A stretch of 64,000 nt of DNA, from the NCBI GenBank assembly GCA_932521025.1, contig OW051472.1, positions 7,316,001-7,380,000 on the forward strand, given 5' to 3'. Below the pieces are notes generated by a model that saw only the letters and a program-made list of their open reading frames with translations, made no database searches and was not told the origin of the DNA. Shown here one piece after another: positions 1-10,643 of the stretch. This DNA is from Oscheius onirici. Lineage: Eukaryota; Nematoda; Chromadorea; Rhabditida; Rhabditidae. How positions within the stretch are numbered: position 1 is the stretch's first letter; each line of letters opens with the position of its first letter. Position numbers and translations under genes: made by a program.

Positions 1-2004
1 CTGAATGAAGATCGTGTTCGAATTAGCGAAGTCCTGATTCCTGCCTTCCCACTCATCATCCAAAAGTTCATTGCTGATCGCGAAAAACTCACCAATCTTA
101 TCACTATTCCACTCTACTTCCAACTCGACATGTACCTGGCTGGACGCCTAGAAAACGTAGGTTTTGTTCTCCTTTTTGCGAATTTTTCCTATTTAGCATC
201 TTCTGGAACTGATGAGAACTCTGGACATGATTGTGGAGAAGCACACTGATGAGGACATTTTGTGCGCAGTCGCCGAGATCATAACCTATTTCACGTCGAA
301 CACAGCAGTCGCTGAACACATTGAGACGGCCAGATTGAAGGTAGCCAAATTTTTGACAACTAGATAATTTCATCTGTTTTAGATGATCGACGGTCTTGCA
401 CTCCAGCTACGCCACACAATCCAGGTTTTCACCAGCGAGGAACAGTCCGACGAGGAAGACGAAGCTGCTCTCATCGCAGCGATGAGAAAGGTCTCTTCTT
501 TCGGACAGTAAGTTGGCTCTTTCCCTGCTGCTAGTTATCAAATTCAGAAATATCGACATGAAAAAATGGGATCTCTGGGATACAGTTCTTCAACTGGTCG
601 TGGGAAGGGATGAAAACGGCATTCCGCAGACGGTCTTCGATCTCGCATTGATGTTCCTCACGGTTCAGATCTCATGGGATCTTAACAGGCTCGTCAGAGA
701 TCAGGAGACCAATAGAAACGTAAGCGTTATGCTTATGGTCAAGCTAAAATCTCGGTTCAGGACGCTATTCGGAAGCTGAAAAAGAAGAGAGACCAGATTA
801 TTCATCTGTTAGACGGGGTCATTTCCGAGGCTGCTGCGGGAGTCGAGCTCAGCTTCATGTGTCTTGCCGATTGCCTCATTATGTTCAACGAGAACCTGGC
901 TATCGATAATCCATCTTTCGAAACACTTGTCATCAAAATTGATAATGTATGTCGCCTTTTGTAATAGCTAGACATACTTTTAGGATTTTGTGAACCGAAT
1001 GAAGTTCTTCGTTGGCGACAATGTGTTCTCGAGTGCCGGCAATGACACCAGCATGGATCAGCAGCAGAAAATCGACCTTATGCATAAGGTTCACTTTTTC
1101 TTTTCGGCCATAAAATACTATTTCAGAAGCGTAAAATCCTGACCCAATACTGCAAAATGGTCCACCACGGAGCCATTCAAATTACCGACGCAGCGGCAGT
1201 TCTCAGCAAATATGGCGAATTCTACAGCGAATTTGGAGACATTCTCAAGCAGCTTCTCTTCAGAATTCGTGACATGGACTATTGTCAATGTGCCATTGCC
1301 GTCGTCAAGGCTCTCTGCGATGCTTACGAGTATATTAGAGTCAGTCTAGCGAGCTTTGTTTAAAAATTCCGTATTTAGATGACAACGGGTATTGAATATG
1401 TGGACCCGCTTTGTGAACAGTTCAACAGTCTTCGTGATCTAGCCAAGCGATTTGCCAGCTCTTTCGGAAATGATCCTTTGAAGAATCGTGAAGCCATTGC
1501 CATTGTCCATCGCGATGGCATCCAATTTGCTCTGCAAGGCTACGATCCGCTCTCGACGTCTAAAAAAAATAAGCCGGCCAATCTCAGCTTCCTGGAAATT
1601 ATAATAGAGTTCTCACCGAAGCTGCTTAAGCAAGATAAACAGGCAGTGTACGTTTTTTTTCTGCTAGTTCATTATACGATATTCTTTCAGTATGAAATAT
1701 TTGGAAAAACGTGCCGGAACAGCTGCCAATCCGAAAGACAAGTTCTGGGATCCTTGCATGCTCTACAAAGGGAGCCTAACCGTGAGTTTTTTTTAAATGC
1801 ATTTTATACATAAATCAGACATACGCGCTAAATTAAGGAAAATCTATATTTGTTCAACAATTTCAGGAACGTCACGCAGACGATGCCTCTTCCGTTCGCA
1901 GCTTCTCCGTTTCTTCAATATCTACACCGCGTGGCGGCGGTCGTGGTCGAGGACTGGCTCGTGGCCGCTCGGCACGCATTGGAACACCGACTCTATCAGA
2001 CTGA
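1..2004 (+). CDS. scc-3: Cohesin subunit SCC-3/STAG (C-terminal part, 5' truncated by window)
   Basis: Stromal-antigen subunit of the cohesin ring, which binds DNA and kleisin and recruits the loader and NIPBL/PDS5 in the nucleus. The window opens inside an exon in frame 1 (LNEDRVRISE). Exons can be followed at 1-156, 197-340, 383-507, 548-719, 761-946, 984-1088, 1127-1339 and 1379 onward to the stop at 2002-2004, all with GT-AG introns of about 40 nt. Family landmarks are a HEAT-repeat helical region with HTDEDILCAVAEI and ARLKMIDGLALQLRH, then the STAG-typical REAIAIVHRDGIQFAL, LSFLEIIIEFSPKLLKQDK and YLEKRAG, and an Arg/Gly-rich basic tail (GGGRGRGLARGRSAR). The start lies upstream of the window. 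It is the first gene of a possible four-gene operon. The assignment rests on recognised motif order and is firm for the family. Confidence 0.9.
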
Positions 2005-2198
2005 GAAAAGAATACATTGTTGAGTTGCAAACTTAAAATCATGATCTCTGTATATTTTATATTTTGCCTCCATTCACTTACTTTGTCCTCGAAATCTGCG
2101 TAATGAAATATTAACATTTGACCTTTTTTTTCTCCGACATGGTTTATCACCAAAAAGTCTACTGTTTAAAGGATTTCATGTGTAAAACAGGACTATTT

Positions 2199-2208
2199 GT
2201 CTTCCAGA
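2199..2208 (+). promoter_or_regulatory. Probable trans-splice acceptor of EMC10
   Basis: A pyrimidine-rich TTTGTCTTCCAG-type acceptor ends at 2207, one base before the EMC10 ATG at 2209, with no upstream exon in sight. In nematodes this layout usually marks addition of a spliced leader. Similar sites end at 3216 (BAP18) and 4172 (MRPS28). This is inference from sequence only. Confidence 0.55.
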
Positions 2209-3067
2209 ATGAGACTTTTAATCGTGTCGCTGTTTCTGCCAGCAGTTCTTCTAGCCGACATCAAGATTGAGCTCGAATATTCTCTTGATAGTGAGCTTTT
2301 CTTTGTTTTATGCAGAAAATAAGTTTAGATTTCGCAAATGTCTTTGAACTTGGAAAGGTGGACCTTCGGCGACAGTTTGACGGCAATTTTACCGGCACCT
2401 TCACTGCAAAAGTGATTTTTGCCTTAAATTAATAGCAAAATAGCGTTTAGGCAGACGAACAACTGGCCAATCGTCTTCGAAACAATCTCAATGGTCTCTA
2501 TCGCGTGAGAACGAAAGGAGCTCCCGGTGGTGAGCTGACCAGCTTCAGCAAGCCGTGTCTCCTTCTCCAGTCCAAATTGTTCCATTACTTTTGGTTCAGC
2601 ATCGACTCGGATCGACAGCTTATTCATTCGTTCACCGTCTTTCCCGATGTCCTGGCTGCTGGTTTGTTTTCCCTTACTTTTTACTAAAATTCGTAAAAAT
2701 TAGGTGGTCAAATAGAGTCGGATAGCTGTCGGAGCGAGGATTTCGCCTCGTTGAGTGGTTCTCCACGAGGAACTGTCCACGTTGCCAATAAGGGACTTCT
2801 TCCAAAGTAAGTCCCTCTTTTCTATGTCATTGATCTCAATTTTTCCAGTCCCGACACTCAGACCTTCGTCAATAAGGTGGAAAAAGAGCGCAAAGCCCGT
2901 CAGCAGGGAGGAGCCGAAGACAACCGAAGCTTTATTTCTAAATATGTTAGTTTTTTGTCTTAGAAAAAAATAACCGAATTTAGTGGATGTACATCGTTCC
3001 CGTCGTCATCTTCATGCTTATCTCCAACGTCGCCAGTCCTGATGCGGGTCAAGGACAAGCCGAATAG
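2209..3067 (+). CDS. emc-10: ER membrane protein complex subunit 10 (EMC10)
   Basis: Lumenal/single-pass subunit of the EMC insertase, which places tail-anchored and multipass proteins in the ER membrane. The ATG at 2209 sits one base after an acceptor-like TCTTCCAG and opens a signal peptide (MRLLIVSLFLPAVLLA). The spliced product is about 215 residues. It has an N-terminal beta-rich lumenal region (IKIELEYSLD, then FANVFELG), a Cys-containing segment (SKPCLLLQSKLFHYFW) and the diagnostic end: a KYWMYIVPVVIFMLI transmembrane helix followed by a short PDAGQGQ tail, which closely resembles the PDTGGQG tail of animal EMC10. The last exon begins TGGATGTAC. It lies 204 bp after the scc-3 stop and 156 bp before the next start, which fits an operon. 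Confidence 0.9.
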
Positions 3068-3223
3068 AATCTGTGATAGTATTTTTTATGCCTATTTATT
3101 GATTGCTAGTCCTTGTAAAACATTCCTTTTTTTTGTTTTTTTTTTCCTCGGTTATTTCGCTGTCTATTCGGAAAGAATACTTTCTACAATTTAAATCATT
3201 GCAATCAAAGTTCCAGTTCAAAA

Positions 3224-4011
3224 ATGATGCGAAATTACAACGCCGTTGGTCCAGGACCATCACAATCGACGGGATCTATGATCTCTTCTTCTCAGGTCAG
3301 TTTTCATCGAATTTTGATTGCAATACTTTTTTCTTTTTTTTTCAGATGTCAATGGGCAGTATGCAAGGATATCCTCAGGAACCGCCTGTGAATCTGGCCA
3401 GCAAGGTGGCAGAAGTCTTCTTGACTGCCGGACATGCCTTCCAGAAACTCGGTGATCTTACTCTGCAGCTACACTCGACAGTCGAGCCGGAAGAATGGTG
3501 AGTTTTTCTTTTCTCCAATCAAAATTAATTTTTATCAATTATTTCTCGAAATTGCAGCAAATGGAACGAGAAGGACGTCGATCAGCTGCGCGACTCACTG
3601 ACTCGATTCGCCCACGAGCTCGATATGATCAGCCAAAGTGTCCAGGGAAGAACCACGTATGTTTTATTCCCCGCAGTTTCCACAAGAAAAATTTAGGAAA
3701 TTGATTAAGACTGACATCAAGCGACGCCAAATAATAAACGATGAGGCTAGGCGACCTGCCTCGCCCGGGGTCAAAAGACCGCTCGGAGTTGGAGGTCCGC
3801 CGACGAAACGAGTGAATGTTGTTCCTTCTAGTGGCCCGAAGACCATGCCAGTTACTAGAGTAGGTTATTTCTGTCTAGAAAATGGTCCTTTTTGCAGACA
3901 GTGGTCCCAATTTCTTCCATGGGTCAACGAATTCCCATCAGCCACGCCCAAATGCAGCAGCAGTCTGCTCCTCTTCTCAACGATCCTTCCCAATATCAAT
4001 ATTCTTCGTGA
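3224..4011 (+). CDS. Chromatin complexes subunit BAP18 homologue
   Basis: Homologue of BAP18 (C17orf49), a small SANT/Myb-like adaptor found with NURF/BPTF and MLL-type H3K4 methyltransferase complexes. After a short Ser-rich first exon (MMRNYNAVGPG) the conserved core reads ASKVAEVFLTAGHAFQKLG, DLTLQLH, KWNEKDVDQLRDSLTRFAHE, LDMISQSVQGRT and IKTDIKRRQI. This follows human BAP18 almost motif for motif, including the SANT-like helix. A Pro/Lys-rich linker and a Gln-rich end (QMQQQS) follow; the stop is at 4009-4011. An acceptor-like TTCCAG ends at 3216, seven bases before the first of two tandem ATGs. AATAAA lies near 4078 in the 3' UTR. An animal protein of this class in an operon with EMC10 and MRPS28 is plausible but not functionally informative. 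Confidence 0.88.
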
Positions 4012-4172
4012 TTTGTCATTTTGTACAGCCTTCTCCTTTTTCATAGTAAAAACAAGTCTGCCACTTACCTCAGTGCCTAATAAAGCTCTTCTGTTGCATT
4101 CAATCACTTTTATCCCGGTTTTATAGCCCAGAAATACCTTCTAATTGAAATTGTGCATATGTTGATAAACAG

Positions 4173-4903
4173 ATGCTTGTCCGAATTTTGCAAAGAGCGA
4201 CCGTTCTTCGAGGTAGAGCAGCCTTCTGCTCGAACGCGGCAACACCGACATCTAGTGAAGAAACAACGGGAACGGCTGAAGATGATTTCTTTCTGGATAT
4301 GAGCAAATTTGTGAGCAGTATTGGAATCGACGTCAGGAACACTAACAAGGCTCGTTTTATCAGCTGTATTTTTCTAATTAACTCTTTTCCAGGGCCAATC
4401 CTTCGCCAAAATGCTTCGCGACTCGAAGCTAATGCAGTTAGGAGACATTGACGGCCGCGTAGTCATCGGAAATATCGTTCACAGAATGCAAGATGTACGT
4501 TTTTTTTCACTCGACAAAAACATGTTATTCAGGATCTTTACATCGATTTTGGTCTCAAGTTCAATGCGGTCTGCAAAGCACCAGCGGAGAATACAGAGTC
4601 AGTTATTTTGATTATCATAGAAAATACTCGAATTTTCAGAGCTTACCGAGTAGGACAGCCGGTTCTAATCCGACTACACGACATCGAGTTGAGTGAAAAG
4701 TTTCTTGGCTCGAAGAGGGATTTGACCCTTCTGGAAGCTGATGCCACATTGTTGCGTCTGGTCCGACAATACAGAAAGGTTCCTGGTCGAGGTAAATTTT
4801 GCTTCACTGCCTAGTTTTTGTCAGAAAAAACCAACTGAAAATCAATTTTTCAGGTGAGCAGCCAACTCCTTCTTCAAAAGCCGAAGAGCCATCTGGAGCC
4901 TAA
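4173..4903 (+). CDS. mrps-28: Mitochondrial small ribosomal subunit protein bS1m (MRPS28)
   Basis: Mitoribosomal small-subunit protein of the MRPS28 family, an S1-like OB fold. The ATG at 4173 immediately follows AACAG, a probable trans-splice acceptor. The N-terminus (MLVRILQRATVLRGRAAF) is basic and hydroxylated, as expected for a mitochondrial targeting sequence. The conserved core is FAKMLRDSKLMQLGDIDG, VVIGNIVHRMQDDLYIDFG, FNAVCKAP, LIRLHDIELSEKFLG and DLTLLEADATLL, which matches vertebrate MRPS28 in order. Five exons end at TAA 4901-4903. The second intron (4350-4392) starts with GC rather than GT; only that splice joins the conserved segments in frame. It is the last gene of the tight + strand cluster. 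Confidence 0.9.
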
Positions 4904-5759
4904 AAAATCAACGATTCTTCTAGATTGTTTCTCATTGTTCAGTTTTGTTGTTAAAGTTTTCTAGTCTCTCCCTGATCTTTCGAGTTTGGATGTTTTTTGG
5001 TCAGTCGACCTTGCATCGATTATCGTGTTTGTTTGCCCGTTCACCTCGCCAAAAAGTGGTTATCAGTCTATTGTTTTCGGGCTTCCTGAAAATCTAGTTT
5101 TGTTTCTTCCGAACCTAGAGTTGCTGTTTTGAACCTTGCCTGAGATCAGTTGTCTACGTGCCATTTGTAACTCGCTCGGGAGCCGCAAATTGATTTGGAT
5201 GCGTCTTTTACGCCGAGGAGATTTGAGCATTTCTTTCTAGTGGTTCTATGCTTTATCCGACTTCCTTCGCCGTTTGTGGATTACTAAAAACACAACAACC
5301 GACGAGGAAAAGACGTAGAAAACAACTTGTTTACGTCAGTATATTGACTGGATTTTTCGCCTTCCGTGCTCAGCGGTTTTGCATCATTTTTTCACGTTTT
5401 CATCATTTTTAGTCTACAGTTTATGAAGAAACGCTATTGGGAAACAATTTACTGCCACTTCTACGAAATTTCTGATAACGATGGGCTCGAATAACCTTGT
5501 GCCATTCCTCATTTTGTTGTTTGTCAATTTCGTGAGCATTTTCTTCCGTCTCTAACGAACGTTCAGAGTTTTGATGTTAATTTCATAAATCAGTTCTAAT
5601 TCGAACAGTTCTAAATCGATACAGTGCCGCTTTCTCAAAAACTTGAAACAACCTCCGCGTACAATTTTTTGTGTCTGTGCCCGCTTGTTCTCACACCGAA
5701 ACCACCTCAATTTCTCTCAAACTGATGCTGAGTATGTTTCTACAAACTACCTTGAAGAA
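4904..5759. other. Intergenic stretch before pgk
   Basis: About 850 bp, AT-rich, without a convincing gene. A tiny possible secreted ORF begins at 5481 (MGSNNLVPFLILLFVNF), could splice across a 35-nt GT-AG gap to SFDVNFINQF and then stop; it has no relatives I recognise and may be chance. The stretch should contain the pgk promoter. Confidence 0.4.
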
Positions 5760-7492
5760 ATGTCAACCGTCTTATCCACGCCCCTAGTATTTGATAGCCT
5801 TCGCGAACTTATCGGCTACCCACCCGAATATTATTCCGATCGCCTCGGTAAACGGGCTCTTTTCGCCTCGTCAGAAGGTACAATCTGCTGTGCATCCCTC
5901 TCTTAGCCTAACTGTTTACAAAATGTTCTGTATTTTGCATGTTTTGTCCACAGAAAACAGTCAAATTCTTGAAAGATTCATCATTTTGCAGGCAGCTCCG
6001 AGAAGCCGCTCTACAAGGTCACCTACATTCGCGTAAAAGAGATGCAGCTCGATAAACTAGCAATCGACAAGGTTGATCTGAAGGGCAAGCGTGTCCTGAT
6101 CCGTGTTGATTTCAACGTGCCGCAGAAGGAAGGAAAAATCACCAACAATCAGCGCATCGCAGCTGCTATCCCTTCCATTGAGGTTAGATTTGCTAATTGT
6201 ATCAAAATATTGTTGTAACATTTAGTATGCGCTGAATCACGGAGCCAAAGCTGTCGTGCTGATGTCTCATCTCGGCCGCCCAGATGGAAGAAAACAGGAA
6301 AAGTACACACTGGCTCCCGTGGCTGAGGAACTACAGCGACTTCTTGGAAAGTAAGTTTTATAAGTTATTTCTTGATAAAAAAACCTCTTTTCAGGTCGGT
6401 CACCTTCCTTCATGACTGCGTCGGCTCGGAAGTCGAATCGGCCTGTGCCAACCCGTCTGAAGGTTCCGTCATTTTGCTGGAAAATCTCCGCTTCTATCTG
6501 GAAGAAGAAGGCAAAGGCGTCTCCGAGTCTGGGGAAAAGGTCAAAGCGAAATCGGAGGACGTGGAAAAGTTCCGCAGCTCCTTGACCAAGCTGGGAGATG
6601 TCTACATCAACGACGCTTTCGGAACAGCTCATCGTGCCCACAGCAGTATGGTCGGTGTCAAGCTGGATCAGCGTGCCTGCGGTTTCCTGATGAAGAACGA
6701 GCTGGTCTATTTTAACAAGGCTCTCAACAACCCGGCCCGACCATTTTTGGCCATTCTCGGAGGCGCTAAAGTTGCCGACAAGATTCAGCTTATCAAGAAC
6801 CTTCTGGACAAGGTTGACGAGATGATCATCGGTGGAGGAATGGCCTACACTTTCCTTAAGGTCTCTGAAGGAATCAGCATCGGTAACTCACTTTACGACG
6901 AGGAAGGAGCTAAAATTATCAACGAGCTGCTGGAGAAGGCCAAGGAGAAAAATGTCAAGATTCATCTTCCAGTGGATTTCGTCGTAGCCGACAAATTTGC
7001 CGAAGATGCCAACGACAAGGTCTATAGCGCTAAAGACGGTGTACCCGATGGTTCGTTATCTTTACTTTTATACAAAACCTCAGATTCATTACTCCATTTA
7101 TATCCTCGCAAAAACCTATAATTGCAGGCCACATGGGACTTGACGTCGGACCGGAATCTTCGAAACTTTTTACCGAGGCCGTTCTCCGCGCCAAGACGAT
7201 CGTCTGGAATGGGCCGGCTGGCGTCTTCGAGTTTGAAAAGTTCAGCCACGGAACCAAGTCACTGATGGATGCCGTCATCAAGGCCACACAGGCTGGAGCC
7301 ACAACCATTATCGGTATTTTCGCTTCTTTTTTCTGAAAAGAATCTAAAATAGGAGGAGGGGACACGGCCACAGCTGCGAAGAAGTGGGACGCTGAGGACA
7401 AGGTCAGTCACTGTTCTACCGGTGGCGGAGCAAGCTTGGAACTTCTCGAAGGAAAGGTTCTTCCCGGTGTCGATGCTCTCTCCCCTGTCTAA
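5760..7492 (+). CDS. pgk-1: Phosphoglycerate kinase, with possible N-terminal extension exon
   Basis: Glycolytic enzyme that transfers phosphate from 1,3-bisphosphoglycerate to ADP in the cytosol. The canonical protein starts at ATG 6042 ([11 protein letters not shown]) and is about 417 residues. It carries [80 protein letters not shown] and the C-terminal GGGDTATAA and [15 protein letters not shown] nucleotide-binding signatures; the stop is at 7490-7492. An upstream exon from ATG 5760 to 5877 splices by a GT-AG intron (5878-5991) exactly in frame to 5992 and then through to 6042. This would add 56 residues ([13 protein letters not shown] to YIRVKE). The alternative is a spliced leader added at 5992 with start 6042. 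The catalytic assignment is certain; the start is not. Confidence 0.93.
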
Positions 7493-7654
7493 ATTTCTGT
7501 ATTATTCTCACGTGTAATTTGTCAGTTTGTAACTATTTTAGAACACCCTGTAGTTTTACGATAAAGATGCGGATATTTTATTGAGAAAACGGGGAAAAGA
7601 ATGAGTATCACGACGGAAAAAGACAGGGAGAAGAAGGACCCGAAAAGAAGCTCA

Positions 7655-8436
7655 TCAAGCCCACATGCAGCGATCCTCTGGATAGTGGATCAGACCAGAA
7701 CGTCCTCGGATATAGTGGTAACATTTTGCAGCTACCCAAACAGCAGCTCCGCAGACGAAAATCCCCAGATAGATGGACACGACCATCAGGTATTGGTCTG
7801 AAATGGGAAGAATAGAGGGAAACGAAGGGGATCTGACCGAATTTCTGATAAAAACGCTGTCTTTTGATTACGATTGTATAGTAGAGGACGTAGGAGGCAA
7901 GAAAGAAGAAGCCGACACATTGACTGATCTCGCTCACGATGAACGGAATCAGCCAGCTGGGCTTCTCGTAATAGAGACCGATCAACATGATGACGGAGAC
8001 GACAAAATTGAGGATTATAAGCACGACATCGAGCCAAAGATTGACCGAGTAGACGCCGAAGGCCATGCAGACGGCGCTGAAGATGCACAAAACTATGGCC
8101 GATACGCCGGTGTAAAAGCAGGCTCTCTGAAAAGACTTTATTTCTTGATCTCAACTGGCCTCTTCCTCTCTCATCTGATGCTAGAGCTAAAGTTTTGTAC
8201 CTCTTTACCTTGAGTTATAACAAAATCCCCTATTTCTTATTTCTATTTAGATATTCAACTGCTGCTCAGTATGACTTTGACTCGCCAGTACTGTCTTACA
8301 GTCTTCTCCTGATATTACCTACCTTGATATGGACCGCTCCCTGACAGCAGTTGTACTGTTCATCCGGATTGGTGACACCCTCCTCCTCGACAATGATCCG
8401 TGTTCCTTCGAGACATAGACAGCAGCTGATTTCCAT
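7655..8436 (-). CDS. LAPTM4-like lysosomal four-transmembrane protein
   Basis: Three exons on the minus strand encode about 175 residues. The first exon (MEISCCLCLEGTRIIVEEEG, start 8436) is Cys-rich and cytosolic. The second carries GVSAIVLCIFSAVCMAFGVY, LWLDVVLIILNFVVSVIMLI and WLIPFIVSEISQCVGFFFL segments. The third has a fourth membrane helix followed by AAKCYHYIRGRSG. This layout and the last motif resemble LAPTM4 proteins (NCYRYINGRN), which sit in late endosome/lysosome membranes. The mammalian PY motifs are absent at the short C-terminus (EDRCMWA). It is tail-to-tail with pgk, 162 bp between stops. The family call is by resemblance and moderately sure; the transported or sorted cargo is unknown. 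Confidence 0.65.
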
Positions 8437-10643
8437 GCCACGCCATTCATATCATCGCCCGGTCGTTATTTTCTGAGATTGAGAACTGAGATAGGAAACG
8501 ATTTGTGCTCAAAGAAGAAATAAACAGGCGCTAGAGGAAGTCTTTCAAAATCTTTGCGGCTGAAAACTGATAGCCTAGACGGATCTTTTTGCTGCTCCAA
8601 AGGACAGATATGTTTCGATTCTATTATTAGAGTTTAGGGAAGGAGAGATGAGAAGGCAAATGAATATGATGCTGCCAACAGAGAGACTAATAGAATTTCA
8701 GGAGACGACAGGATCTATTAGCGAGAGACACTGAATCGAAGATGACTGAAAAGTGACCGAGCTAGAGACCAAATTAGAGAGAAGAAAGGAATTCACAAAA
8801 CTTTAATATTTGTACACCCATGCCGGCAGTAAATTTAGTTAGAGAAGCTCGAGAGAATGAGAAATCGAGTGAAGTCCATCTGATCAAATTTTCCAATAGG
8901 TCCATGTATAGGATAGGCATACAGTAACCCGCAACACATTCCAAACCAAAAGGTTCAGTAGTAAGCAGAACCGGTGCTTCGCTCTTTTACAGAACAATAT
9001 CATTCTTGCTGTCTAAACAAAAAGAGTGATCCAAAGATCGACTTGGCTATCCGCTGTCACAGAGCCGGGTGGCAGAGAAGAAACCAACTCGGGTTGTAAC
9101 AGCCGCAGAATATCTGCTGTTTACTTTTGCCAATCACATAATGACAGAGTGTGCTTTTCGAACGGGCCAATAACTTCTGGGTGGTTACGAGTGTCTATTC
9201 GTGCTGTGGAGGATGGGTGAGAGACTGAGTGACAGAAAGAGAACACCAACACAAAACATGTGTTCTTAGATATTGAATTACATTTAAAAAAGATTCCAAT
9301 TGGCCCTTGTAAATTTCGAAAAATTGAGACGGCATCGTGATTTGTTGCGCTGCGACTGAGCCTGGCATTACACACTGCCAGGTAATTAATAAAGATTCGA
9401 GGCTAGATCCTTCTTCCTTTATCTTGTACCGAGTCACATCTGGTCCAAGTTGACAAATTGTCTTTTTCCTGGGTTGGGGGAGTTGTTATATGGAGGAGAG
9501 AAGAAGTGAGGGGGAGGAAGGGAAAGTAACAGAAGGCACAGATCAAAGAGACTGTCTGATAAATAGCCAGCATTGAGGAAGTAGAAACTTTTGGACTTTA
9601 CATCTGAGTATAGCCGTTGCCCAAGCCTTCAGGCTGCGTATTTTTTGTCACGCGAAATTGCGCATGTATTTTACTCGAAATTGAATAAGAAAATTCGTTT
9701 CCGCGCGTACAGAATTTCGCCTAACTGAAAGTTATATGTAATGTTTGCCTGTTTTATTCTGGCTTCCAGCGAAATCTATCAAATCGCTGATCCCATCTGA
9801 CTCAACTGTAGCGGAAAAACGAGGGAACTCCTAAACCTGACCCCCGCTAATTGGGGAAGAAGAGGTGGAAGACGTTTAGTTGACAGCGAGGAGACAGGTG
9901 GGATGGACACTGCTCACACACACGTGCACATTTTACAACACACCAACATGAGAGAGGGAGGATAGGCTCACACTCGGGTGTTGAGACATGTTGCCGAAAC
10001 AAAAAGCCGACTAAAGGTGTTGCCCGACTGATGGATGGCGCTAGAGGGACACGCTTACTGTTCCTTCAATCTTATATTTTTGGGTTCGTTGCAAGTTAAT
10101 CGTATATTCCACGGTCTAAATAAGTTCGGAAGATTATTATGGTTGAATAAATTGTACTTTTTATATTAGGAGTTTTTTCTCTGTTCTTTGAATTCCGGTT
10201 AGCAACGGAAAAGAGGCGAGGTAAATAAAACGATTACAGTTTTATGGTCTCCAGCTTATCTTGTCAACGAAACTACAGAATAGGCAGCAGAATTTTAAGA
10301 TCTTGACCACAACTTTTGTTGAAGCCTAGAGACGTGGTGAGGGTTCAAGGAGAACAAGTTCCACGAAATTCCGTCGTTTTCATTATCTACAGACTATTGT
10401 TACGGTGTTTTTTACATCTCGAAAAAACGCGGGTTTGATAATCTTATTTCTATTTGCCCTCGTTCTCTATTACTCATCGGTATGCAAATATGCCCCAGTC
10501 TCAGAAATTCCAAATACACTCCGTTTTTAGAGCTACAGGTCGTTGCGTCCGTTGCTGTTAACCCGAGATAACCGAAGGAAATTCTTCGTAATCAAGACTC
10601 TTTGTCCAATTTTATGGCGTAGAGACACGTGCAGGCTCTCACC
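8437..10643. other. Long intergenic region between LAPTM-like gene and sphingomyelinase
   Basis: About 2.2 kb with no ORF that I trust. It holds a short CA-rich patch near 9916-9950 and, at about 9609-9660, a piece (TATAGCCGTTGCC, then CACGCGAAATTGCG) that is shared with the small inverted-repeat element in the fucosyltransferase intron at 55844-55960. The promoters of the flanking divergent genes must lie here. Confidence 0.5.
9607..9665. repeat. Single-ended copy of a MITE-like repeat
   Basis: TATAGCCGTTGCC followed by GTCACGCGAAATTGCGC resembles one end and part of the body of the inverted-repeat element at 55844-55960. I do not see the matching second terminus downstream, so it is a fragment or a solo end. 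Confidence 0.45.

Noticed and set aside
5481-5600. Possible mini-gene MGSNNLVPFLILLFVNF
   Set aside because: Too short, splice of 35 nt is at the lower limit, and no supporting relatives; mentioned only in the spacer entry.
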